Below, one piece after another: positions 52,471 to 63,256 of a stretch of 64,000 nt of DNA. Source of the stretch: an uncultured Alphaproteobacteria bacterium (GTDB taxonomy: Bacteria > Pseudomonadota > Alphaproteobacteria > VGEJ01). The stretch's first letter is position 1. The number at the start of each line of letters is the position of its first letter. The position numbers and the translations under genes were made by a program. The stretch lies in contig CAJWJK010000007.1 of NCBI GenBank assembly GCA_913041535.1, positions 34,611 to 98,610 of the forward strand, in the 5' to 3' direction. Under the pieces are notes generated by a model that worked only from the letters and a program-made list of their open reading frames with translations, was not told where the DNA came from and ran no database searches.

Positions 52471-52776
52471 CTAATTTGATTTCATATCTTCTTTCATTAA
52501 TTGCGTTGCAGCTCTATATGCTCCAAGAATGCCCGCAGCGGCACCCAAAAACAAAAATACTAGTAATAACCAAGGCTCCGTTCCAAACCACCCATCCAAA
52601 AGCCACCCACCTACTCCTCCAACTCCTAAAGCTGCCACCATTTCCGTCGTCAATCGAAAAGTTCTAGTAATGCCTCGGGGCGACCGAGAACTTAACTCAC
52701 TGCCATTTTTCGCACCGCCAACCTTTCGTATCCTGCGCCCCAACTCCTCCAAGGCTGGCCGATTATCGTCCGACAT
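52471..52776 (-). CDS. atpI: ATP synthase assembly protein AtpI
   Basis: This membrane protein has about 101 residues: a charged N-terminal segment (ALEELGRRIRKV) and two hydrophobic helices (MVAALGVGGVGGWLLDGWFG, then LLLVFLFLGAAAGILGAYRA). It matches AtpI/AtpZ, which assists c-ring assembly and may carry magnesium. I take the ATG at 52776; an upstream ATG at 52785 is also in frame. It heads the F0 operon behind a good promoter. Confidence 0.9.
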   Translation of the reverse strand: MSDDNRPALEELGRRIRKVGGAKNGSELSSRSPRGITRTFRLTTEMVAALGVGGVGGWLLDGWFGTEPWLLLVFLFLGAAAGILGAYRAATQLMKEDMKSN

Positions 52777-52820
52777 TGCCCCCATCCTATACTCAAATTA
52801 TGGCGCCTAAGAGCGGCGGC

Positions 52821-52849
52821 ACCATAGGTGCTGCCCCGAACACTGTCAA
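52821..52849 (-). promoter_or_regulatory. promoter of the atpIBEF'F operon with inverted repeat
   Basis: On the minus strand TTGACA (52844-52849) is followed after exactly 17 bases by TATGGT (52821-52826), about 45 bases before the atpI ATG. The -10 sits inside an inverted repeat, GGCAGCACC-TAT-GGTGCCGCC (52815-52835), with one mismatch, which could be an operator or a hairpin at the transcript start. Confidence 0.55.
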
Positions 52850-52917
52850 CCGTAAATCTACGATATCTAAATAATTGATTTTACGCCATTTTTACCCATC
52901 GAATGATAACAGGGCAA

Positions 52918-55900
52918 CTACTCAGCAGCACGCAGATCTACTGCACGTGTCAGGTCAACAGACACCATCTGAGACATGCCCGGCTCTGGCATTGTCACCC
53001 CGAAAAGCCTATCCATCCGAGACATAGTCAGTGGGTGGTGTGTAACAATTACAAATCGCGTTGCTGTATCTCTTGCAATTTCACGAACTAATGCGCAAAA
53101 ACGGTCAACATTTGCGTCATCGAGCGGCGCATCAACCTCATCCAGAACACAGATCGGAGCAGGATTAGTAAGAAATACGGCAAATAGAAGCGCTGTGGCC
53201 GTCAACGCCTGTTCGCCCCCAGAAAGAAGTGACATTACCTGCAACCTTTTGCCTCGTGGGCTCGCCATAATTTCTAATCCCGCCTCCAAAGGATCTTCTG
53301 AGTCAGTTAGTGCTAAATGGGCTCTCCCACCTCCAAACAGACGCTCAAACAATGTGGAAAAATGGCTGTTTACCCGATCAAAAGCTTCAAGCAACCTCTG
53401 CCTACCCTCACGATTCAAGTTTCCTATACCCTGGCGTAATCGCGCAATGGCTGAGTGCAAGTCAGCACGCTCAACTTGCAATGAATCATACTGCGTCTCC
53501 ACTTCCGCTACTTCCACTTCTGCCCGCAAATTCACTGGGCCCATATTTTCACGCTCTCGCTTCAGTTTCTCAACGCGACTGGAAAGCTTGTCCCGTTCAG
53601 GAATCTCCCCTTGTTCATCAATCTCACCAACTGTCGCTACCTCCTCAGGTTCGCAATCCAGTTTTTCCTGTATTCGCTCTACCAAGCTGTCTTTCAAACT
53701 GGTCACCTTAATTAATTCGGCCTCGGCCCGAAGTTGATTCTCACGCGTATTCGCTAGAACAGCTTGTGCCTCCCTTTCTGCGTTTTCCTTCTCAACTAAC
53801 ATAGCTTCTGCCTGAGCTAGTGCATCAGCAGCCTGATCACGCGATGCTTCAGCCGCAGACATTCGTTCATACAATGCTTTTCGTCGTATAGAAATTTCTT
53901 CAGGCCGTTGCTTTATCGCAGCTAACTCATTCACGACCTGATCGCGGCGCTCACCAAGCAAGCCCAGGTGCGATTCGGTGCTATCAACACGAGCATTCCA
54001 AGACGCCCTCTCAGTTATAATTGACTCACAGCGGGCGGCACCTACTGCTCCCTCGCGTCTAAGCTCTTCTACGAAAGTATTCTTTTCAGAAAGTGTTTTC
54101 TGGGCTTCATCCAACCTCTTCTGAAGCGACGTTACTGAAGCCTGCTCATCATCGAAATCTAACGCTTCAGCTAATTGGGTTTGGGCTTCCTCAACTTCCC
54201 TTCCTACGTCTATGAGATCACGATTAATATGTTTAAGTTCAATATCCAAGGAATTCTTGCGAGTCTCACTTTCAGCTTGATTTTCGAGACTCTGACTCCG
54301 AATCTCCAAAGCTTCTCCCAATACGGATTCTGCCTTACCTAAAACGTTACGGCTCGTTTCAGATTCAATTCGTGCAGCCTTAACAGCCTCTTTAGCAATC
54401 CGAAGCCTTTCGTTAGCCGATATCTGAGAATTTTCCTTATTCGACTCTAACTTATGCAAATAGTCCAATCGTTGTAACTGATCTAAACGAGAAGCTGCAG
54501 CAACAGATCCATCGCAAGAAACGTAGAGGCCATCCCAGCGCCACAGATCACCGTCGAGACTAACCAAGCGCTGCCCCTGTAACAATTTTTTCTGTAACCT
54601 AAAGCCATCCTCACGTGAAATAATACCAACCTGAGACAAACGCCTTGCCATTTGTTTCGGGGCCTCAACGTATTGATTAAGCGGTTCAGATTCCGATGGT
54701 AATGCTGGAGGCTTATCCGAGACCCCCGATTGATCGGCCCAAATATTTCTCCAATGAATTGGTGCGTCAGAATCCATACCAGCCAGGAGATCATCTCCAA
54801 GAGCCCCTGCTAAAGCTCGTTCAAACCCTGGCTGTATGTTTAAAGATTCAGTTAACGGTGCCCACGATCCTTGCGGTGTATCCGAAATCAGACTCTCAAT
54901 ACCTCCAATTTCCGCCCGAACTACTGAAAGCTCAGTTTCTAAAGTCCTCCATTCATCATATGCATCCGATTCTTCATTAGCCGCGTGGTTAAGTTTAGCG
55001 TCAGCTTCTAATGACAAACTTTGACAGGATGCCCGAGCTTCCTGTGCGTCGATAAGTGCTTTGTCAGGGTTATGATCCGACAATTCCTCGCCTTTAGTCT
55101 CTTCTATCCGAGAACGCTCACTGGAGAGTTCGCCCTTACGACTCAGCAAGCTTTCCATCCTCTCATTCCACTCTTCGCTTCGCCTCACGGTCTCCTCCTT
55201 GCGCGCAACCTTTACTGCAAGTTGCGCGCTTATAGCACGAAGCTCTGTGTCAACCTGACTGACGATGGTCTGGCAAACAGCCCTCTCCCTCTCTGCCTCA
55301 TCAACCACCTCTGCTAGATCGGATTGAGACTGCAAAATAGAACTGTGCTCCTGCTCAAGACGGTTGATAGCTTGTTCAGCATCACGGCGAACAGCTTGAT
55401 CACGAGCCACATCCTCTTCAATTTGCCCTAGTCGTTCTTCTAACTCTGACTGAGAAGTTTTGAGGTGCTCTTCTTCTGCTTCAAGACGATCCCTCTCCAA
55501 AGCTAGCCGATGCAACCCAGCCGCTGACTCTGCCTCTTTCTTCCTAAACTGTGGCAAAGTGGCTGCAACCTCCAGTCGTGCGGTTACTGTGACTGCAGTT
55601 TTACCTTCTTGGTCGATTAAAGTCTTTTTTGCATCCAATACTTCACGCTCTGCACCCACTATACTGAGTTTGTTCTCACGCCACTCCAGATATAACAATC
55701 CGGCTTCGGCACGACGAATGTGACCGCTAAGATTCTTATACCGAGTTGCCTGACGAGCTTGGCGCTTTAAGCCGCGTAATTGTGCCTCCAGAGTCTCCAA
55801 AACATCGTCAAGCCTTGAAAGATTTGACTCTGCCGCTCGAAGCCGGAGTTCAGCTTCATGACGACGAGAGTGCAGGCCAGTTATCCCAGCAGCTTCTTCA

Positions 55901-56391
55901 AGCAACACACGCCGCGCCGACGGTTTAGCGCTAATCAAAGCGTTTATCTCACCCTGACTCACCAACGCTGTAGAGTGAGCGCCTGTAGCCTGATCAGCAA
56001 ATAATAACCGCACGTCTAGAGCTCGCACTTCTCGTCCGTTGATTCGATATGTAGACCCCTGGCCTCTATCGATCTGGCGACTTACTTCAATACTATCACT
56101 GTCATTGAATGCAGCAGGCGCAGTCCGATCGCTGTTGTCTATGTGGAGCATTACTTCAGCAAGGTTTCGCGCGGGACGACTGGTCGTCCCGCCAAATATC
56201 ACATCATCCATCTCCTTGCCGCGCATTCCTTTGGCCGAAGTCTCACCCATTACCCACCGAAGTGCCTCAACCAAATTCGATTTACCACAGCCATTCGGCC
56301 CAACAATACCCGTTAAGCCGGGCTTAATGATAAAGTCGCTGGAATCAACGAAAGACTTAAAACCAGATAGATGGAGACGGGTGAAATGCAC
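52918..56391 (-). CDS. smc: chromosome segregation protein SMC
   Basis: This condensin ATPase has 1157 residues. The Walker A GPNGCGKSN lies at 31-39; two long coiled-coil arms (about 170-500 and 650-1000) flank a hinge domain near 510-640. The C-terminal head has the signature LSGGEQALTATALLF and Walker B VLDEVDAPLDD. It compacts and segregates the chromosome with ScpAB, which are not in the window. It follows the dsbA-type gene by 27 bases, the common alphaproteobacterial dciA-dsbA-smc order. Confidence 0.96.
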   Translation of the reverse strand: MHFTRLHLSGFKSFVDSSDFIIKPGLTGIVGPNGCGKSNLVEALRWVMGETSAKGMRGKEMDDVIFGGTTSRPARNLAEVMLHIDNSDRTAPAAFNDSDSIEVSRQIDRGQGSTYRINGREVRALDVRLLFADQATGAHSTALVSQGEINALISAKPSARRVLLEEAAGITGLHSRRHEAELRLRAAESNLSRLDDVLETLEAQLRGLKRQARQATRYKNLSGHIRRAEAGLLYLEWRENKLSIVGAEREVLDAKKTLIDQEGKTAVTVTARLEVAATLPQFRKKEAESAAGLHRLALERDRLEAEEEHLKTSQSELEERLGQIEEDVARDQAVRRDAEQAINRLEQEHSSILQSQSDLAEVVDEAERERAVCQTIVSQVDTELRAISAQLAVKVARKEETVRRSEEWNERMESLLSRKGELSSERSRIEETKGEELSDHNPDKALIDAQEARASCQSLSLEADAKLNHAANEESDAYDEWRTLETELSVVRAEIGGIESLISDTPQGSWAPLTESLNIQPGFERALAGALGDDLLAGMDSDAPIHWRNIWADQSGVSDKPPALPSESEPLNQYVEAPKQMARRLSQVGIISREDGFRLQKKLLQGQRLVSLDGDLWRWDGLYVSCDGSVAAASRLDQLQRLDYLHKLESNKENSQISANERLRIAKEAVKAARIESETSRNVLGKAESVLGEALEIRSQSLENQAESETRKNSLDIELKHINRDLIDVGREVEEAQTQLAEALDFDDEQASVTSLQKRLDEAQKTLSEKNTFVEELRREGAVGAARCESIITERASWNARVDSTESHLGLLGERRDQVVNELAAIKQRPEEISIRRKALYERMSAAEASRDQAADALAQAEAMLVEKENAEREAQAVLANTRENQLRAEAELIKVTSLKDSLVERIQEKLDCEPEEVATVGEIDEQGEIPERDKLSSRVEKLKRERENMGPVNLRAEVEVAEVETQYDSLQVERADLHSAIARLRQGIGNLNREGRQRLLEAFDRVNSHFSTLFERLFGGGRAHLALTDSEDPLEAGLEIMASPRGKRLQVMSLLSGGEQALTATALLFAVFLTNPAPICVLDEVDAPLDDANVDRFCALVREIARDTATRFVIVTHHPLTMSRMDRLFGVTMPEPGMSQMVSVDLTRAVDLRAAE

Positions 56392-56418
56392 AATGCCTCT
56401 CTAGCTATTCTCTACGAT

Positions 56419-57093
56419 TCACAACCAACCAATAAAACTCAAGATACGATCCAATAATCCTTGGGGCTCCTCTTTGCTCATAGAATCCGAATCTGACTGA
56501 GCTACTATCTCAGCTAATTTCGCAACAGTAAGCTCACCTTCAAGCAGCTCGCCATTAATGACAAATGACGGGGTTGAATCTATCCCGTGCGCTTTCGAGG
56601 CAGCAAGAGCACTAGTCAGTATTCCGTCTTCCAAACTTGTGTTAGCAAGACAAGCATCAAACTCAACGGAGCCCAGCCCCCCGACATTTGCCAATTTGCG
56701 GAGAGCATCGACTGGGTCATTAGAACCTGCCCATTCTACCTGTTTAGAAAAAAACAAACTAATAAACCCGAAGAATCTTTCTTCTCCCCCGCAACGGGCA
56801 ATCTTAGCGGCCGTCAGTGCCAATCGGCCTAAGGGAAACTCCCAATAAACGAAACGTACTTTCCCCGTATCGATATATGTTTCCTTAATTTGTGGCAGTT
56901 CCTCCAGATGAAACCTGGCGCAGTGAGGACAGGTCATTGAGGCGTACTCAATTATGGTCACTGGGGCATCCAAAGCCCCCAAGGCCATCTCGGTCTCTGC
57001 AGATAGTGGGTTAAACGCACTAGCCACACGGCAGCAAACCAATAGCACCAGCACCAGCACAGTCTTGCGCCATATTGCAGTATATATGGCCAA
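56419..57093 (-). CDS. DsbA-family periplasmic thiol:disulfide oxidoreductase
   Basis: This protein has 224 residues with an N-terminal signal peptide (hydrophobic core about 11-20, cleavage after ASA near 26). The thioredoxin fold carries the active-site CPHC (Cys55, Cys58) and a cis-proline in STPSFVING. It belongs to the DsbA/DsbG-like (Thioredoxin_4) group that oxidises exported cysteines. It lies between dciA and smc. Its partner DsbB is not seen here. Confidence 0.9.
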   Translation of the reverse strand: MAIYTAIWRKTVLVLVLLVCCRVASAFNPLSAETEMALGALDAPVTIIEYASMTCPHCARFHLEELPQIKETYIDTGKVRFVYWEFPLGRLALTAAKIARCGGEERFFGFISLFFSKQVEWAGSNDPVDALRKLANVGGLGSVEFDACLANTSLEDGILTSALAASKAHGIDSTPSFVINGELLEGELTVAKLAEIVAQSDSDSMSKEEPQGLLDRILSFIGWL

Positions 57094-57185
57094 CGAACCT
57101 CTCAGCTACAATATATTGTGTAAATTATAGGCTTCTCATCTTTCGGCCACAAGTACCAGCACAAGGCACCAATACAAACCAGCAC

Positions 57186-57686
57186 CTAAGGTCGCGATGC
57201 AATACCCAATCCAAGAGATACTAATGAGTCACGCAAATGATTGTTTCGTATTTCAGAGACTGCCGTTACGACTCTTCCACGTTCCGCATGAGTCAGCGGC
57301 TTTGTTTGAGGCCTAGTCTCTACCAGTTGGCTTCCAAATGACCCCTGAACCAACTTTATCCTTTTGACCGCAATGTACCCGAAGTAACGATTTATTCTTT
57401 CAATTAGTTGAGGCTCAAGATGTTGAAGTTCTGTAGCCGCTCCTCCATCAACACGAATCGTAAGAATTGCACCCTCTGTCTCAAAATTCCTACCAGCCGA
57501 ATCAGTAAGTTTTTCAGGACAGCAATAAGCGGCTATCTCCGGTCCAACTATGCCCGGCCAACGCATTAGCAGTTCAGTCTGTACAAACCCACGCCGACGA
57601 CCAGACTTTTCAATAATCCGCCTGGTAAGGCTGCTAAACGCGCTATCTCTCGATCTTCTAGAATTAACCTGTGTAGCGGATCCCAT
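57186..57686 (-). CDS. dciA: DUF721 protein, DciA-like replicative helicase loader
   Basis: This protein has 166 residues. The N-terminal half has FVQTELLMRWPGIVGPEIAAYCCPEKLT, and the middle AILTIRVDGGAATELQHLEPQLIERINRYFG, which is the DUF721 pattern. DciA is the ancestral loader of the DnaB helicase in bacteria that lack DnaC. The ATG at 57686 is preferred to a TTG two codons upstream. It is divergent from mutY by 38 bases. Confidence 0.85.
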   Translation of the reverse strand: MGSATQVNSRRSRDSAFSSLTRRIIEKSGRRRGFVQTELLMRWPGIVGPEIAAYCCPEKLTDSAGRNFETEGAILTIRVDGGAATELQHLEPQLIERINRYFGYIAVKRIKLVQGSFGSQLVETRPQTKPLTHAERGRVVTAVSEIRNNHLRDSLVSLGLGIASRP

Positions 57687-57724
57687 ACTCAACTGTCACT
57701 CTACTGACGAATAATGCCTAAGCC

Positions 57725-58822
57725 ATGTTAGCATTGTGCATGGCCGGCAAGAAAAGACAAAGACTCAGTCAAACAATTTCTTCCAACCTATTGAATTGGT
57801 ATGATCACCAGTGGAGGAATCAGAATTGGCGAGACCTTCCTTGGAGAGAACCTCCCAAGACCCGAGCCGATCCGTACCGTGTTTGGCTCAGTGAGGTTAT
57901 GCTCCAACAGACCACCGTCTCGACCGCCGCACCATATTATCGCAACTTTCTATCTCGTTGGCCCCGCCTTTCGGATGTCGCATTAGCTCCGCTTGAGGAC
58001 ATTTTGCATGCTTGGCAAGGCCTCGGGTACTACGCCCGCGCGCGGAACCTCCACGCTTGTGCACGTGAAGTCTTAAAGAAATATAATGGGCAGTTTCCCA
58101 ATAGCGAAGAGGCTCTTCGCAAGCTACCAGGCATTGGGGCTTATACCGCAGCCGCTATTGCTGCCATTGCTTTTGATCAAAACGCTAACGTTATAGATGG
58201 AAATGTAGAGCGAGTCATGTCTCGCCTTTTTCTGATTGAAACAGCGTTACCATCGGCTAAGTCAGAGTTGGCAAAACTCGCGGCTTCGCTTGTGCCGGAA
58301 CGACGTCCAGGAGATTATGCCCAAGCATTAATGGACCTCGGTGCTACAGTGTGTACGCCGCGACGCGCACAATGCCAACTCTGTCCAATAAAAGCACAAT
58401 GCCGTGCCCGCATAGATGGCAACCCAGAGAGGCTTCCGCTACGCTCACCACGTAGACGCAATCACCCTAGGTACGGAATAGCATTCTGGCTATCCCGAAG
58501 TGACGGCTCTGTGTTACTGCGCCGAAGACCTAACAAGGGGCTTCTTGGTGGAATGATAGAAGTACCATCGACGCCATGGAGTGAAGAACCATGGATGCTC
58601 GACAGAGCAGTTGCCTACGCCCCGGTTACAGCTTATTGGCAGCGACTCAACGGCGTTGTATCTCATCATTTCTCGCATTTTACAGTTAACTTTGAACTTG
58701 TTTCCGCGTCTATCGACAGTGATTCCAATATCGATGGTCTCTGGGTTTCTAGCGCTGATTTCACTAACCACGCTTTACCCACTTTAACCAAAAAGATTAT
58801 TGCGCATTCCTCTGGCAAATAG
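57725..58822 (+). CDS. mutY: A/G-specific adenine glycosylase
   Basis: This enzyme removes adenine mispaired with 8-oxoguanine. Its 365 residues contain PYRVWLSEVMLQQT with the catalytic glutamate, LPGIGAYTAAAIAAIAF (helix-hairpin-helix) and DGNVERVMSRL with the catalytic aspartate. The iron-sulfur cluster CTPRRAQCQLCPIKAQC follows. The C-terminal MutT-like domain recognises 8-oxoG. A second ATG at 57740 is an alternative start. It is convergent with ccrM. Confidence 0.96.
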   Translation: MLALCMAGKKRQRLSQTISSNLLNWYDHQWRNQNWRDLPWREPPKTRADPYRVWLSEVMLQQTTVSTAAPYYRNFLSRWPRLSDVALAPLEDILHAWQGLGYYARARNLHACAREVLKKYNGQFPNSEEALRKLPGIGAYTAAAIAAIAFDQNANVIDGNVERVMSRLFLIETALPSAKSELAKLAASLVPERRPGDYAQALMDLGATVCTPRRAQCQLCPIKAQCRARIDGNPERLPLRSPRRRNHPRYGIAFWLSRSDGSVLLRRRPNKGLLGGMIEVPSTPWSEEPWMLDRAVAYAPVTAYWQRLNGVVSHHFSHFTVNFELVSASIDSDSNIDGLWVSSADFTNHALPTLTKKIIAHSSGK

Positions 58823-58922
58823 CTGAAGTAAGAAGCCAAACCGTTAGCCCCTCTCTATCTTCCTTACCATCAATGACGAAGGGAAAAGATCTATCGCATT
58901 AAGGAATTTTTTAAAGAAACCA

Positions 58923-60038
<1,116 letters not shown>

Positions 60039-60051
60039 TTAACGTCAATAG

Positions 60052-60669
60052 TTATACGGTCTCACTATCGTGAGTGCGAAGTGGTGCGAAGCTCATGCGA
60101 TGATGGGGTGAAGGTCCATATTCTTTTAAAACCGTTCGATGGGCTGCCGTTGCATAACCAGCGTTTTTATTCCAGCCATAGATGGGGTAACGATCAGCGA
60201 GGCGAATCATAAGACGATCACGTGCAACTTTAGCAATAATTGAAGCCGCAGCAATTGAAAGGCTCCGCGAATCTCCTCCTTTAACTGTAGAAGTCGGATA
60301 TGGCAAAGCAGGAGCATGAGAACCGTCAATGATAACCGAGCCAGGCAAAATTGTGAGGCTCGCTATTGCCCTCTTCATTGCAAGTAAAGTTGCAGAAAGA
60401 ATGTTTAGTTTATCTATCTCGGGAACACTCGCCGCACCGAGAGATATATGTGCCCCACTCTTGCGCAAAGCAATATCTAAAAACTCCCGATTACTGCGAG
60501 TCAAAACCTTAGAATCTGCCAAACCGTCGGGAATTGACATCGGGTTAAGTATAACTGCGGCAGCGAGCACTGGGCCAGCAAGAGGCCCTCGACCCACCTC
60601 GTCAACACCAGCCACTGGCCAAATACGGGCGACTTCGAGGGCAAAATTTGGTCTTGTTATATTTTTCAT
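60052..60669 (-). CDS. rnhB: ribonuclease HII
   Basis: This enzyme removes misincorporated ribonucleotides and RNA primers from DNA. Its 205 residues show AGVDEVGRGPLAGPV with the first catalytic Asp-Glu, VIIDGSHAP and AASIIAKVARDR, giving the DEDD metal set. It pairs with ccrM, a neighbour it keeps in many alphaproteobacteria. Confidence 0.96.
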   Translation of the reverse strand: MKNITRPNFALEVARIWPVAGVDEVGRGPLAGPVLAAAVILNPMSIPDGLADSKVLTRSNREFLDIALRKSGAHISLGAASVPEIDKLNILSATLLAMKRAIASLTILPGSVIIDGSHAPALPYPTSTVKGGDSRSLSIAAASIIAKVARDRLMIRLADRYPIYGWNKNAGYATAAHRTVLKEYGPSPHHRMSFAPLRTHDSETV

Positions 60670-60742
60670 TTATAGCCTTTTTTATGGAATAGCATTGCTT
60701 CCGTCACGGCCTCACAGCGACATATCGGCAGTGATAGTAGAA

Positions 60743-62311
60743 TTAATCATCCTTGGAATCCTGTGACGATGACGGTGGAATGATTTCACCATGGAGCCCT
60801 ATCTCGTCGTTATCAGTGACGACCTCCCCTGTAAGTGAGCCTCTGGCTGTTCGAGCAAGCAACCGATGGTAGGTACCTTTGATTGCTGAGATGCATACAA
60901 CGACCAACCGTTCCAAAAAATGAAAACCTGTTGTTTTCACGCGATCTGCAACTACGCGAACAAGAACAATATACGTCCTCCCCCCTTTTCCATTGCCTAA
61001 AGATAATTCAATTTGACGAAACCACCCAGTGACAGTTGTCTGTAAGAACAAACCTGTCGAACGCCTTAATACCCAGGAAGAGGTTCGATCTGCCAACGCT
61101 TTTTCGTTGCCATAAACCTCCCCCAAAAGCTGACCAAGTGATGAGAAACTGGTGGCAGCAAAGCCATGAGCCCGTCGTGCCGTCAACAACCACAGCGGAC
61201 TAATCATCAGACTAAGCGCGATTACGGCCACCATTAATCTCTCTGCATCAGCACCAATAGTCCCAGCCGCAACACCCGCTGCCACGAGAACAAATGAAAA
61301 CTCACCAACTTGCCCAAGTACAGTCCCGGCGAGGAATGCCCTATACCACCGAGTACCCAGCGCATGAAGAATTACGACATTCAGAGCTGTTTTAAGAACC
61401 GTCACAAACAGTAAAAGCAGCAGTACCGTACCAAGTTCACGCCAGATAAAACTAAGGTCTATTAATAAGCCAACTGAAAGAAAAAACATCATCAGAAGAA
61501 CGCTCTGCACAGGTTTTGTAGCATTGAGCATCGCAACGCGTTCTGAACTATTGCCGATCACCAACCCGGCAAAGAACGCTCCAAAGGCTTCAGACAATCC
61601 AACAAAACCAGACAAAGCAGAAGCCCCAAAACAGAATGCGAGGCCTGTTAAAGCCCGAAGGTCAAGACTGCCATCAATCCATTGCCCAAAAGGAAGGCTG
61701 ACACGCCGCCTGCGCGTTAGGTATCGGATGAAAACCGCCAGCAATGATACGGCGACAACAATAACTGCAATAGCCCCAAGATCAAACTCGCTATCGGGCG
61801 CAGTGCTATCAATTACTAGCATCATGGGCACGATAGCTAGGTCCTGAACGATCAGAATACCAACTGCAAGACGCCCGGTATGAGTTCTAAGTTCACCAAT
61901 GTCTTCCAGAATTTTGATAGCGACCGTTGTTGAACTCACAGCAACCACAAAGCCAAGTAGTATAGCCAACGCTGACGTCCACCCCAGCAGACGAGAGAGA
62001 ATCAGCATTACACCAACACTAACTATGATCTGAAGCACTGTAGCAAAAAGAGCTAGTTGCCACACTCGTGCCAACGCTCTTAGGCTCAGCTCCATACCAA
62101 TAACAAACAGCAGCATTAGCACGCCAAGCTCGGCTAACGCCGATATCAAACTACGGTCCTCTACCAAAGCCAAACCCGAGGGGCCAAGCAATATACCTGC
62201 AAGGATGTAGCCAACAATGGCGGGCTGTCGAAAACGAGTTAGCAGAATACCGCATGCGAGTGCGGCAACGGCAACTAAAGCTAGACCGGTAAGCTCAGTG
62301 TGACCTGGCAT
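60743..62311 (-). CDS. CPA2 cation:proton antiporter (KefB/KefC-like, without RCK domain)
   Basis: This membrane protein has 522 residues. Twelve or so helices hold the Na_H_Exchanger pattern: RQPAIVGYILAGILLGPSGL, ELGVLMLLFVIGMELS, VVAVSSTTVAIKILEDIGEL and GILIVQDLAIVPMM. It probably exchanges potassium or sodium for protons. After about residue 380 there is a hydrophilic region of about 140 residues without the GxGxxG of a TrkA-N/RCK domain, unlike KefB/C. It is divergent from the transferase pair across 249 bases without a gene. Confidence 0.88.
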   Translation of the reverse strand: MPGHTELTGLALVAVAALACGILLTRFRQPAIVGYILAGILLGPSGLALVEDRSLISALAELGVLMLLFVIGMELSLRALARVWQLALFATVLQIIVSVGVMLILSRLLGWTSALAILLGFVVAVSSTTVAIKILEDIGELRTHTGRLAVGILIVQDLAIVPMMLVIDSTAPDSEFDLGAIAVIVVAVSLLAVFIRYLTRRRRVSLPFGQWIDGSLDLRALTGLAFCFGASALSGFVGLSEAFGAFFAGLVIGNSSERVAMLNATKPVQSVLLMMFFLSVGLLIDLSFIWRELGTVLLLLLFVTVLKTALNVVILHALGTRWYRAFLAGTVLGQVGEFSFVLVAAGVAAGTIGADAERLMVAVIALSLMISPLWLLTARRAHGFAATSFSSLGQLLGEVYGNEKALADRTSSWVLRRSTGLFLQTTVTGWFRQIELSLGNGKGGRTYIVLVRVVADRVKTTGFHFLERLVVVCISAIKGTYHRLLARTARGSLTGEVVTDNDEIGLHGEIIPPSSSQDSKDD

Positions 62312-62560
62312 TAAGAGAGTCCAACCATACTCGTTATCGCCGATGTGAAGGCATACACTTTCATGTGCAACTGTATGGTACTACCGTGAACTCAGCTCTC
62401 TCGATATACAATATCATCCCGTCAAGTACTCAGTGATTAACGTAGTGCTAAAATAAACATGCATACTACCCTCTATGAAGCCTGAACTGTACGACCTTGG
62501 AATGAATAACTATTAAATGGAATTCATAATGCAATCTAGCACACGTCCTATAAGGTTGTG

Positions 62561-63256
62561 ATGACGACGAAACACTCCCTTTCAGTGGTCATCCCTACTT
62601 ACAATGCCTCTAGCATCCTTGAAAACTGTTACTCCTCACTCAAGGAAGCCACCTCGCACTTCCCGATAACCGAAGTAATCGTCGTCGATGCACACTCGAC
62701 CGACGATACAGTAGCCGTTGCCGAATCACTTGGTGCAAAGGTTATTGGCTCTGAACGCGGACGAGGCATCCAGCTGGACGCAGGTGCCCGCGTTGCAATG
62801 GGATCTTGGATCCTTTTCATCCATGCTGACACCGCACTTCAAACCGATTGGGCAACAGAGGCGGTGCAATTCATAAAAGATCCAAAAAGTGCTTATCGTG
62901 GAGCAGTTTTTCGCTTCCGACTTGACGACCACGGAATTGCTGCGCAATTGCTTGAACAGTTAGTAGCTTTGCGTTGTCGTATCTTAGCATTGCCGTATGG
63001 AGATCAAGCCTTATTGTTACGGAGATCATTTTACCACGCACTTGGCGGTTTTCTCCCAATACCCATCATGGAGGATGTAGATCTAGTCCGCCGTATTGGA
63101 CGGAAAAAACTGACGTATCTGCGCTCTTATGCCGTCACTTCATCACAACGCTACAAAGAAAGGGGATATCTGTTACGAATGGCACGTAATGTACTATGCC
63201 TTGCACTATACTTTTTGGGCATTTCGCCGAGAATCATCCATAATTTGTACCAATGA
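62561..63256 (+). CDS. family 2 glycosyltransferase, TIGR04283 (rSAM/selenodomain-associated transferase 2)
   Basis: This protein has 231 residues with a GT2 nucleotide-sugar fold: SVVIPTYNASSIL, VIVVDAHSTDDT, ILFIHADTAL with the metal-binding DxD-like HAD, then LPYGDQALLLRRSFYHALGGF and IMEDVDLVRRIG, which are diagnostic of TIGR04283. The ATG at 62561 is preceded by AAGG; a GTG one codon upstream is possible. It overlaps the next gene by ATGA. The pair is often linked to arsenosugar or radical-SAM clusters; no such gene is within this window. Confidence 0.87.
   Translation: MTTKHSLSVVIPTYNASSILENCYSSLKEATSHFPITEVIVVDAHSTDDTVAVAESLGAKVIGSERGRGIQLDAGARVAMGSWILFIHADTALQTDWATEAVQFIKDPKSAYRGAVFRFRLDDHGIAAQLLEQLVALRCRILALPYGDQALLLRRSFYHALGGFLPIPIMEDVDLVRRIGRKKLTYLRSYAVTSSQRYKERGYLLRMARNVLCLALYFLGISPRIIHNLYQ

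Noticed and set aside
52976..53737. 253-codon plus-strand frame antisense to smc
   Set aside because: It lies wholly inside smc in the opposite direction, its translation is serine/arginine-rich low complexity, and smc has clear family motifs.
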